This document shows positions 60,313 through 64,000 of a DNA stretch of 64,000 nt, in pieces (position 1 is the stretch's first letter; each line of letters begins with the position of its first letter). The position numbers and the translations under genes are program-made. Source of the stretch: Nissolia schottii (Eukaryota > Streptophyta > Magnoliopsida > Fabales > Fabaceae); the NCBI GenBank assembly GCA_003254905.1, contig QANU01063326.1, forward strand, positions 237,760 through 301,759, in the 5' to 3' direction. The notes under the pieces are model-generated. The model was not told where the DNA came from. It saw nothing but the letters and a program-made list of their open reading frames with translations, and did no database searches.

Positions 60313-61012
60313 CTTAGGGTGTTTTGGGAGTTAAGGGAGGAGGGGGAGGAAAGGAAAAGATAAGGAGGGAAAGGAAAGGAAGGGCTATGAGAGTTTCATT
60401 TTCTTGCTTAGGAGTGTAAAATAAAGAAAGGGAAGAGAAATTAGGAGAATTTACCATAATAAAACATTGGAAAATGCCTATTCTTTGAATGAACCAATTT
60501 CAAAATTGTTATCAAAATAAATCATTTTTCTTATAAAGGAATCGACTCCCGTGTAACTTATAATTTATTTTTTTAATTGAATAAGTCAATTTAAATCTGT
60601 TTTCGTTTATTTTTATTTTTTAAAACAGGAGTCTATTTAAATCGACTCCTATAGGAGTAGAATTAAATCAACTCGTGTGTAACATGTCAAAAATCATATT
60701 TATAAATAGAGGTGCATGCTCATTTGTAGTGTGTACTAAGGTTTAAATTTTTTTTGTGAGTTAAAAAAAATGAGTGAGGAGTTAGTAGAAATTTTAAAAG
60801 TTAAAAAAAATTACTTTTTCAAAAAAAAAGTTTTTTGGAGAAAAATTATATTTAAGTAGGGTGAAATTGTAATTTGTGTTTACACTATAAACTCTTCAAA
60901 ATTCCTAAATTGGAGAACTTAAAAGGGAGGAGTTTGAAGGGTTTTGGGAGGGTTTACAAAACCCTCCAAACTTTTTCCCTCCTTAAACTAAAAACTCTCA
61001 AACATAACTAAG
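60313..61012. mobile_element. Candidate MITE with CTTAG termini
   Basis: CTTAGGGTGTTTTGGGAG at the left matches the inverted right end (CTCTCAAACATAACTAAG). Inside each end lies a GGAGGG/CCCTCC-rich block. A purine-rich stretch follows the left end (60331-60390). The interior holds inverted words AGGAGTC (60627-60633) and GACTCCT (60644-60650), and the 14-bp palindrome ACTCCTATAGGAGT (60645-60658). No target duplication was confirmed. Confidence 0.45.
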
Positions 61013-64000
61013 CCCCCTTAACCCTTTGTTTCATTTCCTTCCATTTGTAAACTCAACTCGAAAACAATATCTAAATGTCGTTACATCATTATCAATATAT
61101 TATTGTGCATGTGGTTTTTTTTGTGTACGCAAGGTGTCCCCAAAAATTTCCTCATAGTAATTGAACTCAAATAAAGTAATACATTGCTGCTCACAATTTT
61201 TTTTTTAATTTCTATGAATGATGATCGAATTTATACCAACATAATTAAAAGATAAAGTAAGTTACAACCACGACGTCACACAATGTAGTTGTGCATGTAG
61301 CTAACTAACCATTGGCCCTATATTAAAAAAATGGCCTAACTTTTAAGCGTTTGACAGTTTTATAGTAAACGACATTTAAGGAAGATAACCGTTAAAATAA
61401 GTAAAAGCTTATTTCAAAAAATACTCACTGTTATTATAAGACAAAATCTCCAATTTGGTCTTAGGATTCAAAAGTTGAATTGAGATTGTTCACCATTACC
61501 ATTACAAATGGGAAATTCATAAACATTTAAATTGTATCACTAATAAAATAAACAAAATCCCAATTAAAATAAAAAAATGTTGCAATTATTTATATATTTA
61601 TCAAACTAGCATCGACAAGTTCTACACGATCCACATTTGAAAGGCAGTTGGTAAGGTTGATGTAAGCAAGGGGGAGCTAGACTATATTTTTACGGGACGA
61701 ATACTAAATATTTAAATTTACGGACAAAATATAATAGATATACCTCTTTTAATTTTTTTAGTTAATAGAAGATTTACAAAGAAAATTATAATATATAAAA
61801 AAATACACATTTTACAATTAAAATTCTATAGACACATATATATACATCATATTAGCTATTTTTTTTACATTATATTAATTTTAAAATCAATAATTGACCT
61901 TAAATAACTAAAACGGCACATGTAATTAACACATAATTTTATGTTCAACCCAAATTAAACATTATATTTCAATTCAATCTCAAGATCTTTAAAAATTAAA
62001 TAACAAAATTATACAATACTAACAATAATTTATTCAATTACATACAATCATGTTAAAAAAAGAGAGTTGAGAGCACATTTCTCTTTATCTTCTAAATTAT
62101 TTAGGTAAGAATAATAAAAATAAATAAATAAAAGTACAATAAAATACTTAAAAAAAGGGTGATGGAATTAGACCATTAAACTCTGTTAATTTTTTTTTTC
62201 TTTGACATAAGTTTAAGAAAAATTTTCGGAGAAAGGTTCTTACAAAAAAAAATTATAAAAGAAAATTAAAATTTTAGTGGTGGTCATGACCCAAGTAAAG
62301 GGGGAGCCGCCGTGGATGTAAGGGAGTTTATATTTTTTTGGTAGATAAACGGTGTAAGGGAGTTTATATACTCCTACTAGACTTATGCTATGCTTTAAAT
62401 TAAGTTTTTGCATTTTTTTTAGTTCTCTACCAATTAATAAATAGGATTCTAAAAAAAAAATTGCTAATTATTGGTGTCAAACTTTAATATCATTTTATCC
62501 CTTTAGCTTATGACTATCCATATGTATCTACACAGTAATATAAAAAGGATTGAAAGGGGCAACTTCCTTGGGCTGTCAAATATTATGAATTACTTTAACC
62601 CTTAAAAATAATTAATTCTTTTAAAAAGTGTAAAATTGTAAATATAAACTGCTCACTACTCTGCACTCCCACGTGATTTGTTACGTAATTAAAAACCTTC
62701 TCCTCCATTGTCAAAATTTGAAAACTTACTAATCCCTATTATATGTTATTTTCCATCATGCATCTTATTCAATTTTTGTTACATAATGCAATTTTTACAA
62801 CACATTTTTGAACAACAAAAGATAATTTTCTCACAAAAGTATGGACCACATTATGGAGAGAGAACATGTGAACATGGTTGAATCCATATTTTTTGCGAAA
62901 GAGTTATCTCTTATTGTTCACAAATGTATTGTATACATGACACATTCCTCTATTTTTTTTTGAACTGTATATTATTTTGAACATGAACGAAAATTTAAAA
63001 AAATACATTTTTATTCTTATATTTCATTATGTCATAGCCAGACAAAAAAAAATGGCTTGACAAGCGAAACATTAATTCTATGCTTGCAAGATGTCAAGAT
63101 CCGTTAATAATAATAATAAAAATAAAATATTAACATTTGTAAAAAAAAATGACCCCCTACAATCAATTAATTGTTTTGTCAACTAAAATAATAATAATTA
63201 ATTATTTGACAATGTTACTCTTTTAAGAATCTCTTCTCAAACAATTATTATCAGTTTCAAACCATTCCTTTATTTTTTTATCAACTAGTATTCACGTTCA
63301 ATACTTGACAAACACATAAAAGCCGCTAATAAACAAAAGAAAATATAGGTAAACTTTGCATACAATATCTTTTTTTTCTTCTTAAGATGGTTTAAGGACC
63401 CACCAAAACCCTAATGGGGAGGTGGTACAAGAGGCTACACAATTAACATTCGCGCAATCTCCATTAATGAGACATCTCAACTAATAAGCTAACATGTTGT
63501 TATTTTAAAATTTGATAGAGGTTAATTTTGACAATTTTTTAGAAGAGTTAATTTTATTGACTTAAAATTTTAGAGAAACCAATTTAACCAAAATGTTTAT
63601 AAAGAAACTAATTTAGCCAACTTAAAGTCTCATAGAAATCACTTTATGATATATATAAATATAAATATAAAGGTAAATCTAAAAGGTAACCACAATGGTG
63701 AGCAAACTATTATTAAAATGTTGAAATATACGAGTGTTAACTACCTTAATTCTTAATTCACTGTGATGAGGATACAAACTCAATTTTAAAATACACGTTT
63801 GTTATGAAGAAAATAACCATAATAATTCATTTATCAAAATTATGAGAGTGGCTCCCACAATTTTAATATTAAAAAAATTGGTATACTTATTATATACGGA
63901 CATATTATAAAGAATAGACAACAAAGCGGAAATAGGTTGCCGTTTCTGTGTTATTATTTCTTTTTGTAGGTTCACAACAAGTCCATATAATAAATCTATA
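61013..64000. other. AT-rich intergenic sequence, no recognised gene
   Basis: No conserved coding segment. A stretch at about 63510-63640 with 'GTTAATTTTATTGACTTAAA' and 'AACTAATTTAGCCAACTTAA' words resembles one arm of a Mutator-type MITE, but no matching arm was found. Confidence 0.5.

Noticed and set aside
1-64000. CRISPR arrays, bacterial operons, riboswitches
   Set aside because: The window is plant nuclear DNA. No array of identical repeats with unique spacers and no bacterial gene structure was seen.
1-64000. tRNA, rRNA or snRNA genes
   Set aside because: I looked for tRNA B-box (GGTTCGANTCC) words and rRNA-like blocks and found none convincing. A dedicated covariance search was not possible.

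Overview
This is a plant nuclear window: AT-rich and gene-poor, filled with decayed plant-type transposons, and carrying two clear genes. The repeat content resembles papilionoid legumes, and the Glycine/Phaseolus group would fit. The grounds are terminal repeats that open GGGTTAAATATG and then repeat a 'TAGTCCCTG' phrase, a copia PBS for initiator tRNA-Met, and a gypsy LTR beginning TGTTATGGGC. The species call is an inference from memory of such repeats. One unresolved base (N, position 34974) shows this is a draft or reference assembly.

Two intact protein-coding genes are supported, both on the minus strand. The first (19717-22650) is an intronless, full-length exportin-2/CAS (CSE1) gene, the importin-alpha recycling receptor. 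It has a telo-box touching its ATG and site II-like motifs upstream, as is common for plant housekeeping genes. The second (29198-29746) is an intronless AP2/ERF transcription factor of the DREB type, with a TATA box about 50 bp upstream of its ATG. They lie about 6.5 kb apart and show no operon-like or functional link.

Layout: 1-3.6 kb is AT-rich sequence with a degenerate tandem repeat and a hairpin MITE. A 5'-truncated LINE follows at 3.66-5.6 kb (RT C-terminus, zf-RVT and RNase H, with one stop and frameshifts). From 5.6 to 13.5 kb the sequence is AT-rich, with a dispersed repeat pair, a dinucleotide tract and a probable gypsy solo LTR. A 1.45-kb Mutator-like element with a perfect 9-bp target duplication lies at 13.5-15.0 kb. 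The gene-bearing part spans 18-30 kb. From 30 to 46 kb there are several MITE families, a MULE-type MITE and a small LTR element of about 1 kb. A truncated copia element occupies 47.2-49.3 kb. Three more Mutator-type elements lie at 49.8-58 kb, together with an isolated island of G-box motifs (55.8-56.1 kb). At 59.6-60.2 kb there is a striking 21-bp-period repeat whose units invert orientation part-way. From 61 to 64 kb nothing genic was recognised.

I found no coherent novel multi-gene system. The most interesting signals are the 21-bp-periodic inverted array, the G-box island without an obvious gene, and the Mutator-type family whose terminal repeats carry CACGTG motifs. All boundaries come from reading by eye.
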